Made by a program: the position numbers and the translations under genes. Below, one piece after another: positions 35,717 through 43,889 of a DNA stretch of 64,000 nt (position 1 is its first letter; each line of letters begins with the position of its first letter). This stretch comes from Gemmataceae bacterium (GTDB taxonomy: Bacteria; Planctomycetota; Planctomycetia; Gemmatales; Gemmataceae). Location of the stretch: positions 1 to 64,000 of the forward strand of contig SHZZ01000005.1 in the NCBI GenBank assembly GCA_009692005.1. The letters are read 5' to 3'. The notes under the pieces were generated by a model. It saw only the letters and a list, made by a program, of their open reading frames with translations. It was not told where the DNA came from and did no database searches.

Positions 35717-36910
35717 TTAGGCAAGTGCGGCAATGGGGTTGGCATCGGCCAGAGGCAGCCGGGTGCCAGGGACCAAGCTGGCTGGATCGTAACCTAGCGT
35801 TTTGAATATTGTCGCCGCCAGCATCCCTGGGGAAACCGGTTGATCCTTGGGCTCATCGCCATGGTCATCGGAGGAACCGATGATGGCGCCACCGGCCAGG
35901 CCAGCGCCCGCGAGGATGCCTGTCCAGACCCCGTTGTGGTGGTCGCGCCCGCCCCGGTTATTCAAATAAGGGGTGCGGCCAAACTCGCCCACCGCCACCA
36001 CCAGGGTGGAGGCCAGCAAGCCTTTTTCCTCGAGGTCGTCGAGAAGGGCGGAGAAAGCCAGGTCAAACATGGGACAAATGCGAGTGCGATAATCTTGCAG
36101 CGTGGTGGAAAGCGCCCCGCCATCCGCGTGACAATCCCAGGTCGGCTCGTTGAATACCGTTTCGAACATATTGACCAGGGCAAAGCGGGTTCCTTTTTCA
36201 ACCAGGGCCCGCGCCGCCTGGCAGGCCTCGCCAAACAGGCTGCTGCCATATCGGGGATCGGGTTTGATTCCCGCCAGGGTGGAGCGCACAGCGCTCGCAT
36301 TACGCCTTGGGGATGGATGCTGAATGCTTTGGATATCCCGGAAACTTTTGCGGCTGGATGTAACCACCACGGGCGAGTTAAATTCGCCCAGGTAGCCTGC
36401 GTCCTGCCCTTGGTACATGGTCACGCCGGTATTACCCAGTTTTCCCGGCAGGACCACGAAGGGGGCCATGGCGTTGTCGCCACCGCCGGCAAGGGAAGAA
36501 ATAATAGCGCCAAAATGCGGATGATCCAGGGAACCGCTGGCCAGCCTTCCCGTCTGTAGAAGTTGCTGCCCGGTTTCGTGGATGGGGGCTTCCTGGTGAT
36601 TCAACGACCGGACCAGGCAAAAGCGATTGGCCCGGGCGGCCATTTCCGGCAAAGTTTCCGACAGAAGCATGCCGGGAACTTTAGTTTGAATGGCCTTGAA
36701 GGGCCCGCGGATCTCTTCGGGTGCGTTGGGCTTGGGATCGAAAGTGTCGAGCTGGCTTGGCCCGCCAGTGAGGAAAAGGAAAATGCAATTCTTTGGGCTC
36801 TTTCCTTTTTCCTGACCTTGGGAACCGCCCAGGAAGGTGAGTGCGCCAGTGGTAGCTGCCGACTGCTTGAGAAATTCCCTTCGGCCGGTTACCCGTTGTT
36901 CCTTGCTCAT
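35717..36910 (-). CDS. DUF1501 protein with Tat-like signal
   Basis: 397 aa paralogue of the gene at 33.5 kb, on the other strand. Signal region GRREFLKQSAATTGALTF; then NCIFLFLTGGPSQLDTFDPK, PIHETGQQLLQTGRL, LLASTLVVAVGEFGRTPYLN, and GRDHHNGVWTGILAGAGL. AGGAGGA is 8 bases upstream of the ATG. Convergent with the rhomboid gene. Same unknown metal-dependent fold. Confidence 0.88.
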   Translation of the reverse strand: MSKEQRVTGRREFLKQSAATTGALTFLGGSQGQEKGKSPKNCIFLFLTGGPSQLDTFDPKPNAPEEIRGPFKAIQTKVPGMLLSETLPEMAARANRFCLVRSLNHQEAPIHETGQQLLQTGRLASGSLDHPHFGAIISSLAGGGDNAMAPFVVLPGKLGNTGVTMYQGQDAGYLGEFNSPVVVTSSRKSFRDIQSIQHPSPRRNASAVRSTLAGIKPDPRYGSSLFGEACQAARALVEKGTRFALVNMFETVFNEPTWDCHADGGALSTTLQDYRTRICPMFDLAFSALLDDLEEKGLLASTLVVAVGEFGRTPYLNNRGGRDHHNGVWTGILAGAGLAGGAIIGSSDDHGDEPKDQPVSPGMLAATIFKTLGYDPASLVPGTRLPLADANPIAALA

Positions 36911-37054
36911 GTTCTGTTCCTCCTAAACCAAGCCAAAAAACCTGTCTCTATGGTAATGAACAAGGGGTGAAACGCAACCTTAAACCGGGCTGCCGCCGCG
37001 AGTTTTCCTTCCTTCCTTGACACTTTGGACCCGAGAGCTAAAATTCGAATCTAC

Positions 37055-37127
37055 GCCCCCATCGTCTAGTGGCCTAGGACATAGCCCTCTCACGGCTAAG
37101 ACAGGGGTTCGAGTCCCCTTGGGGGTA
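37055..37127 (+). tRNA. tRNA-Glu (anticodon CUC)
   Basis: Cloverleaf can be drawn: acceptor GCCCCCA/TGGGGGT, D arm after TCGTCTAGTGGCCTAGGACA, anticodon stem TAGCC/GGCTA with loop CTCTCAC (anticodon CTC, decoding GAG), T stem ACAGGGG..CCCCT with TTCGAGT loop. The first pair is G1-U72 and the discriminator is A, both atypical for tRNA-Glu (usually G-C and G73). CCA is not encoded. A strong terminator follows at 37150. Confidence 0.92.
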
Positions 37128-37149
37128 GTGGGTATTGTTTATACCAAAT

Positions 37150-37186
37150 GCCTACAATTGCCGACGCCTGCAATTGTAGGCTTTTT
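37150..37186 (+). terminator. Rho-independent terminator after tRNA-Glu
   Basis: Perfect 12-bp stem GCCTACAATTGC (37150-37161) and GCAATTGTAGGC (37170-37181) with loop CGACGCCT and tail TTTTT. Confidence 0.9.
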
Positions 37187-37328
37187 CGTTTCTTAACTGA
37201 TTTTTCTGCCATGACCTGACTAAGTCATTTCGACCTAAGCCGCTGTTGACTGAGCCGCTTAATGCGCCGCATTGGGTCGAGTGTAATTAAGCGGGAAAGC
37301 AAAACGCTCTTCGATTACCATCAGGCAC

Positions 37329-37547
37329 ATGGGATTTTGGAGCAAACACAACCCGCGAGCGACCGTAAAAAGCGCGCTGGCCTGGGCCATTGGCGGCGGG
37401 TTGATCGGCGGCTTGAGCGGTTTTTTCGGCTGGTATCGCTCGGATTTGCCGCACTGGGCCGCCTTTTTCTTAATTCCCTGGATGCTGATCGGCCGCGGCC
37501 TGATCGGCTGGGCTATCGAATGGCAGGTTCCCTGCGACACGGAATAA
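37329..37547 (+). CDS. Small membrane protein
   Basis: 72 aa with two hydrophobic segments: ALAWAIGGGLIGGLSGFFGW (glycine-zipper-like) and HWAAFFLIPWMLIGRGLIGWA, separated by a short charged loop. Positively charged N-terminus (KHNPRATVKS). Located between the tRNA terminator and the convergent hydrolase gene. No family recognised; hydrophobicity pattern argues that it is real. Function unknown. Confidence 0.55.
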   Translation: MGFWSKHNPRATVKSALAWAIGGGLIGGLSGFFGWYRSDLPHWAAFFLIPWMLIGRGLIGWAIEWQVPCDTE

Positions 37548-37564
37548 TTCATCCCCTGACTAAA

Positions 37565-38806
37565 TCACGGGAGAAATGAACTGGCGATAATGTTGGAAAG
37601 GTGGACCAGCCGCCAGGGGGCGCGGGAGCGCAAGTAATTGGTCAAGAGAATACAAAACCCGCCGGTGGCTGGGTTCATCCAAACCAGGTTGCCCGACGAC
37701 CCCGAGTGGCCAAAAACTTTTCGATCGAGAAGGTCGCCCCAACTATCTGAGTGCCCCAGGTGGTTCAACTTCCAGCCCAGACCCCAGGGTTGAGTCCGCC
37801 GGATGGCCTCCGGCATCTCGGGCATTTCTTCCAGCCGATTGCTCGTCATCATGCGCACCGTGGCCGGGGAAAGCAACTGCCCCTTGATCCCCTTCCCCTG
37901 GTTAAGCATGAGGGCGCAGACCACGGCAAGGTCGCCTGGGTTGCTGAACATTCCCCCGGCGGGGGATCCGAATTCCTGCCAGTATTTGCTGTTCCAACTA
38001 AAATCGGAACCGGCCTGGTATTCAGGCACGGTGCAGCGAACGAGTCGGTTTCTATCAAACCCCTGGGAACCCAGGCCGGAGGATTTCAGGTCTAAGGGGT
38101 CGATGATTTCTTTTTTGACAAACTCGCGAATGGACATTTTGCCAAGGCGCTGGACAATTTCCGCCACCAGGATGGTGGCCAAGCTGGAGTAGGATTGGCG
38201 CGTGCCGGGCTGGAATGCCGCCTCGGATTTTAACGCTTCACTTACAAAGGAGCTCAAGGGAGCGTGCTGTTTGCGCAAGTCGGCATTGTTGGGTAGCTCA
38301 TCGGCCAGACCGGAAGTGTGCGTGAAAAGATGCAAGACCTGAGTGGCCTCCTTGTTCTTCCCCGTGAATTCAGGAAGGTAACGGGAAACTTTGTCCGAGA
38401 GATTCAACAGCCCGCGCTCCACCAAGATCATGCCACAAGTGTAAATGATCGGTTTGGTCACGCTGGCGAGGTAGAACATGGCATCGGTGCGCAGAGGTTC
38501 AGAATTTGCTTCCGGCCCCTGTTTGCCGAAGAAGCGGGGGGCCACGGTTTTGCCATGCCGACCAACCAGAATGGCGCCTCCCGGCACCGGAGCGTTGGCC
38601 CCTTGAGTCCAGGATTGTAGCAGGTCGTAAGCTTTTTCCAGTTTTCGCGGGTCAAGGCCAAGCGCCTCTGGATTGGTTTCTGGAAGCAAGGGATTATCCT
38701 TGGCCATGAGTGTAGCGGAAGAAAAAGGGGGAATAGCCAGGCCCGTCGCCGAAGTAGCGCAAAGGGTTAACATTTCTCGGCGAGACATGGGACCAAACAA
38801 TTTCAT
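37565..38806 (-). CDS. Serine hydrolase, class C beta-lactamase family
   Basis: 413 aa from ATG 38806. A Tat-like N-terminus (SRREMLTLCATSATGLAIPP) precedes a beta-lactamase/transpeptidase domain: ASVTKPIIYTCG carries the SxxK motif, RQSYSSLATILVAEIV the Tyr-x-Ser motif and VFGHSGSSGNLV the HxG motif replacing KTG. Such proteins are esterases or DD-peptidase-like enzymes more often than antibiotic-degrading ones. Probably exported. Convergent with the small membrane gene. Confidence 0.88.
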   Translation of the reverse strand: MKLFGPMSRREMLTLCATSATGLAIPPFSSATLMAKDNPLLPETNPEALGLDPRKLEKAYDLLQSWTQGANAPVPGGAILVGRHGKTVAPRFFGKQGPEANSEPLRTDAMFYLASVTKPIIYTCGMILVERGLLNLSDKVSRYLPEFTGKNKEATQVLHLFTHTSGLADELPNNADLRKQHAPLSSFVSEALKSEAAFQPGTRQSYSSLATILVAEIVQRLGKMSIREFVKKEIIDPLDLKSSGLGSQGFDRNRLVRCTVPEYQAGSDFSWNSKYWQEFGSPAGGMFSNPGDLAVVCALMLNQGKGIKGQLLSPATVRMMTSNRLEEMPEMPEAIRRTQPWGLGWKLNHLGHSDSWGDLLDRKVFGHSGSSGNLVWMNPATGGFCILLTNYLRSRAPWRLVHLSNIIASSFLP

Positions 38807-39321
38807 GAAAATCATCCGACGGTTTTTAAGTGTCCGCCCCAGTGTAAAACCACAGGCCGAAAACACCAAAATAATTATCTTTCAAGTGTCTTCCGCATTT
38901 AGAAATGTCCCCTTTTCCGGGGTGGTGTAAGGACGAATCGGAGGCCCAGCGTAGCGGGGGGTTCTTCTTTTAAAAATGGCCCCCTCCCCCAACCCTCACT
39001 GCTTCGCAGCGGGGAGAGGGCGAAAAAAGACGGGCAGTGCATCCGCGGACTTGATATTGCGTTCAAAAGCTTCAGAAAAATGTGCCAGGGCGGTTTTAAA
39101 CTTTCCCTCCTGATTGGCTTTCAACCTTTCTTGAATTCGCTCTCAGCATCCTGAGCCTGGGCAGCCAAACAGAAAAGAAACAAATCTGACACACAAAGCT
39201 GGGACAAATGCGCGCGCATTGGGCATTCTTTGAAAAGGGATTTCGAGCATTTGGGAAAATTACTTTTGCCCTCTCCCATTGTCAAATATTTAACTGGATA
39301 TTTTTAATATTATTTCTCTGG
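38807..39321. other. Intergenic region with repeat
   Basis: 515 bases without a gene between the hydrolase start and the end of the PQQ-repeat gene. The only recognisable feature is the REP-like element at 38981-39020. The rest shows short open frames only; nothing resembling an RNA gene or promoter pair was found with confidence. Confidence 0.5.
38981..39020. repeat. REP-like intergenic repeat
   Basis: Sequence of the CCCTCTCCCCGCTGCG type on the minus strand: C-tract at 38981-38990, CCCTC (38993-38997) matching GAGGG (39016-39020), inner hairpin CTGC-TTC-GCAG (38999-39009). This pattern of a G/C tract plus hairpin resembles dispersed intergenic repeats common in bacteria. Copy number in this genome unknown. 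Confidence 0.6.
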
Positions 39322-40638
39322 CTATTCCCCTAGCGGGAAGCAGGCCAGTTCCTTGTCATTACGCCAATAAATGCATTTGTTGGCAAAGGCTGGGTGACAC
39401 CAAAGGACATCGCGGCCGAAGGCGGAGTTGGTCGGTTCCAACAGCTTAACCCGTGAAACTTCTTCATAACCGGCAGCGGACAATTTGGCGCAAATCAAGT
39501 GGCCGGTTTCCGAAGCGAGATAATAATGGTCGCCATTTTTCACGATCATGGCGGTGCCATGCGTGGCCCTTTTTCCTGTGGTGGGGCGAAAGTCTTCCCA
39601 CAGCCTTTTTCCAGTGGCCAATTCAAAAGCGCCCAGCCAGCCGGCGTGGCAATCGCATCCATAAACAATGCCTTTAGAAATAAAGGGGGTGCTGTTGGCG
39701 GGGGAAACCGCAGTGTTGCGGTCGCTGCGCCAAACGACCTCGGCGGCGGGCTTGTCCTTGGCCAGGCGAATGCAAGCGGCCTTGCTGCCGATGCCACCGG
39801 CAAAGAGCAGGTCGCCTTCCAGCCGCGGGGCGCAAATCGACATGCCATAAAGGGGCTCGAGTGGAATTGTCCAAAAGGCTTTCCCGGTTTTTGGGTCGAG
39901 GCTATTAAGGGCTTCGGCGTGCCAAATCAGCAATTGATCCACGCCGCCGGCATGGATCAAAGTAGGGGGGCAATAGCCAGATTCCTTGGCGGACAGCGCC
40001 CGCCAGATTTCTTTGCCGGTGTTTTTATCGAGGGCGACCGCCATGCTGCCGGGGCCGCCGACCAGGCAATAAACCACATCCCCAACCACCAGGGGGTGGC
40101 CGCAAAATCCCCACAGTGGAGTGGGGGCGGCGAAATCCTTTTTGAAATCCTTTTGCCAAATCACCGAACCATCTTTGAGGGAAAGGCAGAAGAAGTTCCC
40201 CTCGGCGCCGAGGGTGTAAACCTTTTCCTGGGAAACGGTAGGGGTAACCCGTGGCCCGGAAGCGTAGGAGATCTTGTAAACCGCGTTGTATTCCTTTTTC
40301 CAAAGGAGTTTGCCATTAGCCGCATCCAGACAGAGGATGCGTTCCAAACCGGCCCTTTCATCCCGCTTGTTAAAATCGTTGGTGCTTTGGCCCGCGCTAG
40401 CCAGGTAATCGCTGACAAGGACTTTTCCGTCGGCGACGGCGGGCCCGGCAAATCCCCCCCCGATGGCAACTTTCCATTTGGGTTGAATCCCCGCGGAAGG
40501 AAAAGCAGACCGGATTCCTTTTTCGTTCCAGACACCATCGCGGTTGGGCCCCATCCACTGGGGCCAATCTTCCGCTTGAGCGGGAAGTGACATGGCCAAG
40601 AGAGTGGCAAGCAAGATGAGAGAATAAAACCGAGCCAT
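39322..40638 (-). CDS. Secreted PQQ-like beta-propeller repeat protein
   Basis: 438 aa. Signal ILLATLLAMSLPAQAE, then WPQWMGPNRDGVW typical of planctomycete outer-layer PQQ-repeat proteins. Repeated strands follow: ILCLDAANGKLLWKKEY, FFCLSLKDGSVIWQKDF, MAVALDKNTGKEIWR and GAFELATGKRLWEDF, consistent with a seven- or eight-bladed propeller. These lack quinoprotein catalytic residues that I can identify, so a binding or structural role is more likely. ATG 40638 has AGGGA upstream. Confidence 0.88.
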   Translation of the reverse strand: MARFYSLILLATLLAMSLPAQAEDWPQWMGPNRDGVWNEKGIRSAFPSAGIQPKWKVAIGGGFAGPAVADGKVLVSDYLASAGQSTNDFNKRDERAGLERILCLDAANGKLLWKKEYNAVYKISYASGPRVTPTVSQEKVYTLGAEGNFFCLSLKDGSVIWQKDFKKDFAAPTPLWGFCGHPLVVGDVVYCLVGGPGSMAVALDKNTGKEIWRALSAKESGYCPPTLIHAGGVDQLLIWHAEALNSLDPKTGKAFWTIPLEPLYGMSICAPRLEGDLLFAGGIGSKAACIRLAKDKPAAEVVWRSDRNTAVSPANSTPFISKGIVYGCDCHAGWLGAFELATGKRLWEDFRPTTGKRATHGTAMIVKNGDHYYLASETGHLICAKLSAAGYEEVSRVKLLEPTNSAFGRDVLWCHPAFANKCIYWRNDKELACFPLGE

Positions 40639-40900
40639 GAACAATCCCTGGATAGGAGAAAAGGGGAATTCAACTTTACGGCGAGGATTATTTTAACAGG
40701 TTCAAAGTGAATGATAAGTGGAAACGGTAAATCAGAAAATGCAGAGGGAGGTGGTTATTTTAAAACAGGTGGTTGAGGTCTGCAGGTGGCCAGTTTTAAA
40801 CAACCTGGGGCCAAGTGGGGAAGTGAATGCAAGGGCCAGAAATCTATGCTAGGATTCGTTTCTCGCATGGAAACCAGGGAAAACGCAGGAAGGGGAAAAA

Positions 40901-41467
40901 ATGGCCGAGGACAAATTTCACATTGTGATAAACAAGGCGCAACAGGGACCTTTTGGGGTTTCGCAAATTCAGGCCATGATCCGCGAGGGGAAAGTCGCCC
41001 CGGATGCCCTAGCCTGGGCCCCTACCCTGGCCGGATGGAAACCGTGGAAGGAAATCCCCGCCATCGCCCAGGGAATGGAGACCAAGCCGGAGGCCCAAGT
41101 TCCCACTTTCACCATTCCAAACGCCCCGGCGCCAAAAGCAGAACCCGCGGGCGGCCTTGCCATTTCCCTGCAAACTGGGTGGCTGCATGATTTTATTTTT
41201 TTCCGCAAGATGATCACACCATGGCTGATCATGAGGGCCGGTTGGATTCTGACCGGCCTCTGTTTGCTAGGCGGAGCGGGACTGTTTTTTAAGTCGCTGT
41301 ATCCTTGGAATGCAATGGAACTGCTTTCAGGCTTGGGCTTGTTGGTAATCGGCCCAGTCGTCATCCGGATTTATTCGGAAGTCACCATTTTGTTTTTTCA
41401 AATAAATGAGACTCTGACGGACATTGCCAATCAGCAAAAGCAGGGCAAAGGCACTGTTATTCCTTGA
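40901..41467 (+). CDS. GYF-like and DUF4282 membrane protein
   Basis: 188 aa. An N-terminal GYF_2-type domain (about 1-60: NKAQQGPFGVSQIQAMIREG and AWAPTLAGWKPWKEIP) is followed by a Pro/Ala linker and a DUF4282 module with two membrane helices (AGWILTGLCLLGGAGLFF and LLSGLGLLVIGPVVIRIY). Probably an inner-membrane protein with the GYF domain in the cytoplasm, acting as a scaffold. AGGAAGGGG precedes the start. Its stop overlaps the convergent helicase-associated gene by 11 bases. Confidence 0.82.
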   Translation: MAEDKFHIVINKAQQGPFGVSQIQAMIREGKVAPDALAWAPTLAGWKPWKEIPAIAQGMETKPEAQVPTFTIPNAPAPKAEPAGGLAISLQTGWLHDFIFFRKMITPWLIMRAGWILTGLCLLGGAGLFFKSLYPWNAMELLSGLGLLVIGPVVIRIYSEVTILFFQINETLTDIANQQKQGKGTVIP

Positions 41468-43625
41468 GAGAAAGGCCGATTTTGGCCATGGCCTCGCGAA
41501 GGGAAGGAAGGTTTTGCTCGGCCACCGCCAAGGCGGTCGGCCCCAGTCGGCGCGAGATCCATTGCGCCGTTTCCGGCCACTGCGCCAGCCCGTTGGCCAT
41601 TTCCTCATTGGCCACCAGAACCACATGCATTTTTTCCACTTGCGGAGCAGCCTCCCCCCCAGGGCCAAGGATCAACCTGCAAGCGCTGGTCATTGGATGG
41701 CCTAAACGGGATTGAAACCAATCCTCGAGGAGCGGAACAGTCAAGCCAGATTGAATCCCCCTATTCAAAGACTCAGGGCTCAGGGTGAAGACGCGGAGCT
41801 GCTGAGTGGACTGCCCGGGATCGAAGTCGGCAAAGCGAGGCAGTTCGGTTTCCAGAATTAAATCGGAGGACGCCACATCCTCCAGCAGGGTAACGCCATC
41901 TTCGCGGGCCTCCACGCAAACGGTTGGCGCCAGGCCATAGTCTCGAGTGGCGGTTAGCTTGTAATGGGAAAAGTCGATTCCTTCCTCGCTGGTGGCGACG
42001 GCAAAGCGGCCGGAGATTCGCAAAGCGGGCAGGCCGCGGGCCAGGGCTTCTTCCATTTCCTTTTCCGAAGGAAATTCCAACAGGGTGGCCGAGGCGTAAA
42101 TGGCAATCCGCTCATGCTTGTTGGCCCAGGTTTGCAAGGAATCCAAAACGGCTTGAGGCAATGGCCGAGTGGAATGCCTTTCCAAAAGAGCGCGGATTTC
42201 CTCGTGGCGCATGCCGCCTTCCAACGCCTGGTAAACCGATTCCGGCTGCAAAATAAGCTGGCAAGCGGGGCCAATGATTTTCCAGGCAGCCAATTGGGTC
42301 AAGCCGGAAATCAACTCCGGTGTAAGGCCCTGTCGAAAGGCCACGATTTCCAAATTGGGCTGAACCAGCAAAGTGCGGGAAAAATCCGGGCCGGGAGGGA
42401 CATTCGAGTCCAGGCGCATGATACGGCGGCCCATCGCGGTTAGCCGGATCCATTCGCCTCCCTCCGCCTTGGCGGTCTCCACCATTCCCAATTGAAAAGC
42501 CACGCCGAGCAAAAACGGTCGCAACCATCCATCTTTTCTCGAAGGTCGGACATTTTCCAAATCGGCCCAGTAGGGATGGCGGGAGATCACCAGGGCTTCC
42601 ACCGCAGCGAGATTCGCCCAGCAATTTTCCTTCAACCGGCCGAGCGCCACCATGGCCAGGAAGGAGGCCATGGGGAAAGGGTTGGCTCCATTCTGAAAAT
42701 CCTCGCGGAACCCCTCGGCAGGGTTCCATAGTTCCAGGGTGGAGAGCGAGTCCCAGAGGCTGGTGGAAAGCGCGAGCAGGCCATTTTTCCAGGGGGTGGA
42801 AAACCCTGTGAAATGCAGATCGCCCTCGACCCTTTTCAACAGCCCGGATTTCTCCGCCAGTTCAGCAATAAAGACGCCGAAGTCGGGGATTTCGCACTGG
42901 GCATCGGCCGGGGCCTGAGCCAAGAGGGAGTCGGCTCGAAATCTTTCCAGATCTCTTTTGAAGAATGTCCCCTGCTGATTGATGCGCGGCGGATTTTCCC
43001 GGGCAATCTGCGCCAGCACTGCCAGCCTCAGCGGAATCTCCAGGCCATCCACCTGGATCCCGCCTTTTAGTAAAGGATCATTCTCCTTCAAGGCCTCAGG
43101 GGGAAAGTCAAGCGCCGCAGGCAACTCAAACGGGCGGGCCCGCTCCACCACGGTTTCAGGAACAAAAAGCGCCAGGCCGGCGGAGCCAGCAAAGCCCAGC
43201 CAATGATCAAAACCCCTGAGGAGCGGTTTTTTGCAAGGAGGAGGCGGTTCCCCTTCCAAATCCAGGCCTGCGATATCGGGAAAGAGGAAACCGGTTTCCA
43301 AAAGGTCAAAGATCGGCGCGATGCCATCTGGCATCCCCAGGGCCATGGCCAACTCCACGAGCTGCCCCAGGGTCCAACGCCTTTGACCAGAGCGGCCCAG
43401 CGCCGACAGCAGCCAGCCACGGGAGAGGTCAAGGTCTTTCAGACGGCGGTCGATCAAAACCGGGTTGGCCAGAGTATCCACGCAGCGGTCAATGAGATCT
43501 TCCACCGGCCAGGTGTTTCTCGGGCGGACGAGTTTTTGCGCCACCTCGCGCAGCAGGCGCTCGTCAAACCGCCCAAGGGTCAGGCGGACTTGTTTTTCCC
43601 AAGGGTGTGGTTGGCTTTCAGGCAT
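41457..43625 (-). CDS. Helicase-associated protein with XPB N-terminal-like domain
   Basis: 722 aa. The region around residues 410-620 (SRTLLVQPNLEIVAFRQGL, LTQLAAWKIIGPACQLILQP, YASATLLEFPSEKEMEEAL) matches the XPB/Ssl2 N-terminal helicase-associated domain. The N-terminal part begins LTLGRFDERLLREVAQKLV and looks alpha-helical. It follows the 79-aa gene after only 3 bases and so belongs to the XPB operon. A neighbouring helicase-associated gene is also known beside XPB in mycobacteria (Rv0862c next to Rv0861c). It likely supports the helicase, but this is inferred from context. Confidence 0.85.
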   Translation of the reverse strand: MPESQPHPWEKQVRLTLGRFDERLLREVAQKLVRPRNTWPVEDLIDRCVDTLANPVLIDRRLKDLDLSRGWLLSALGRSGQRRWTLGQLVELAMALGMPDGIAPIFDLLETGFLFPDIAGLDLEGEPPPPCKKPLLRGFDHWLGFAGSAGLALFVPETVVERARPFELPAALDFPPEALKENDPLLKGGIQVDGLEIPLRLAVLAQIARENPPRINQQGTFFKRDLERFRADSLLAQAPADAQCEIPDFGVFIAELAEKSGLLKRVEGDLHFTGFSTPWKNGLLALSTSLWDSLSTLELWNPAEGFREDFQNGANPFPMASFLAMVALGRLKENCWANLAAVEALVISRHPYWADLENVRPSRKDGWLRPFLLGVAFQLGMVETAKAEGGEWIRLTAMGRRIMRLDSNVPPGPDFSRTLLVQPNLEIVAFRQGLTPELISGLTQLAAWKIIGPACQLILQPESVYQALEGGMRHEEIRALLERHSTRPLPQAVLDSLQTWANKHERIAIYASATLLEFPSEKEMEEALARGLPALRISGRFAVATSEEGIDFSHYKLTATRDYGLAPTVCVEAREDGVTLLEDVASSDLILETELPRFADFDPGQSTQQLRVFTLSPESLNRGIQSGLTVPLLEDWFQSRLGHPMTSACRLILGPGGEAAPQVEKMHVVLVANEEMANGLAQWPETAQWISRRLGPTALAVAEQNLPSLREAMAKIGLSLKE

Positions 43626-43628
43626 TTA

Positions 43629-43868
43629 TTAGCGTTGGATAACCTGAGGAGTGTGCCCCATGCGTTGCAGTTCCTCGACGATGTTTTCCAGGCGACCGGG
43701 GCGGACAAGGAGCGCCTGACCCGTCAGGCGGCCACAGAAATCCTGGGCGATTTTCTTGTGCGCCAGAATTTCCTCGGCCAAGATGGCATCGGTGGCCAAC
43801 ACCAGGCAGACACGCCGGTGCAATTTGACCGGGATCCGGGCGAGAACGGCTTTGCGTGGTGGAAACAT
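43629..43868 (-). CDS. 79-aa protein in XPB operon
   Basis: Begins MFPPRKAVLARIPVKLHRRV; a short protein with alternating helix/strand pattern, SerThr-poor, containing EEILAHKKIAQDFCGRL. It has no recognised family. Its reality is supported by its position 21 bases after XPB and 3 bases before the helicase-associated gene, all in one strand and in frame with good spacing. Function unknown; a cofactor or adaptor for XPB is possible. Confidence 0.7.
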   Translation of the reverse strand: MFPPRKAVLARIPVKLHRRVCLVLATDAILAEEILAHKKIAQDFCGRLTGQALLVRPGRLENIVEELQRMGHTPQVIQR

Positions 43869-43889
43869 GAACTGGCCATCCGTGGTTAA

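Noticed and set aside
39499-40590. 363-aa open frame opposite the PQQ-repeat gene
   Set aside because: Shadow frame; the minus strand has a signal peptide and repeated propeller strands.
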